Assembly: GCA_021789355.1 (NCBI GenBank)
Contig: JAJYJR010000315.1
Span: 1-6,972, forward strand
DNA: 6,972 nt
Source: Chloroflexota bacterium
GTDB taxonomy: Bacteria > Chloroflexota > Limnocylindria > Limnocylindrales > CSP1-4
Direction of reading: 5' to 3'
Of this stretch, positions 6,929 to 6,972 are shown piece by piece. Position 1 is the first letter of the stretch, and every line of letters begins with the position of its first letter. The notes under the pieces were generated by a model. That model was not told the DNA's origin. It searched no databases and worked only from the letters and a program-made list of their open reading frames with translations. The position numbers and the translations under genes are program-made.

Positions 6929-6972
6929 ATGAAACTCGAGCTCGGCCGCGATCCCGGCACCATCGGCGAAGC
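6929..6972 (+). CDS. Start of an unidentified gene, cut by the window edge
   Basis: Fourteen codons are visible, reading MKLELGRDPGTIGE, with the high third-position GC typical of the neighbours. The gene is divergent from the GNAT/acyl-CoA synthetase gene and shares with it a spacer of about 100 bases. The fragment is too short to name a family. The main evidence that it is real is the TATAGT box placed exactly for leaderless expression. Confidence 0.5.
   Translation, partial: MKLELGRDPGTIGE

Overview
This is a very GC-rich bacterial window whose annotated genes end in TGA. It holds three large genes and the first codons of a fourth. The gene content suggests an environmental high-GC bacterium: an exported GH18 glycosidase with FlgD-type Ig modules, Pro/Thr/Ser linkers and an SH3-like tail, plus a GNAT domain fused in front of an ADP-forming acyl-CoA synthetase. 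Chloroflexota (Limnocylindria-like) or an actinobacterium would fit. This placement is an inference from protein style, not from a marker gene.

Layout from left to right. Bases 1-107 hold no gene that can be assigned. A plus-strand prolyl iminopeptidase gene (pip) starts with GTG at 108 and should run to a TGA at 1056-1058. An in-frame TAG at 966-968 cuts it 30 codons early and removes the catalytic histidine. Tail to tail with it, on the minus strand, is a 949-residue secreted multidomain GH18 protein (1072-3921). Upstream of that, on the same strand, lies a bifunctional GNAT/acyl-CoA synthetase of about 916 residues (4075-6825). The two minus-strand genes are separated by a 153-base spacer with its own candidate -10 box, so they need not form one operon. 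At the right edge a divergent plus-strand gene begins at 6929 behind a TATAGT box placed as expected for a leaderless transcript.

The genes do not form an obvious shared pathway. The peptidase would release N-terminal proline from peptides in the cytoplasm. The GH18 protein would act on chitin, peptidoglycan or another beta-1,4-linked N-acetylated glycan outside the cell. The GNAT/synthetase fusion links acyl-CoA metabolism to protein lysine acylation, or acts as an acetate/ATP-forming enzyme. The points most worth a second look are the TAG in pip, the reversed domain order and retained phospho-histidine of the GNAT/synthetase fusion, and the leaderless promoter at the right edge. I found no mobile element, CRISPR array, RNA gene or clearly new system.
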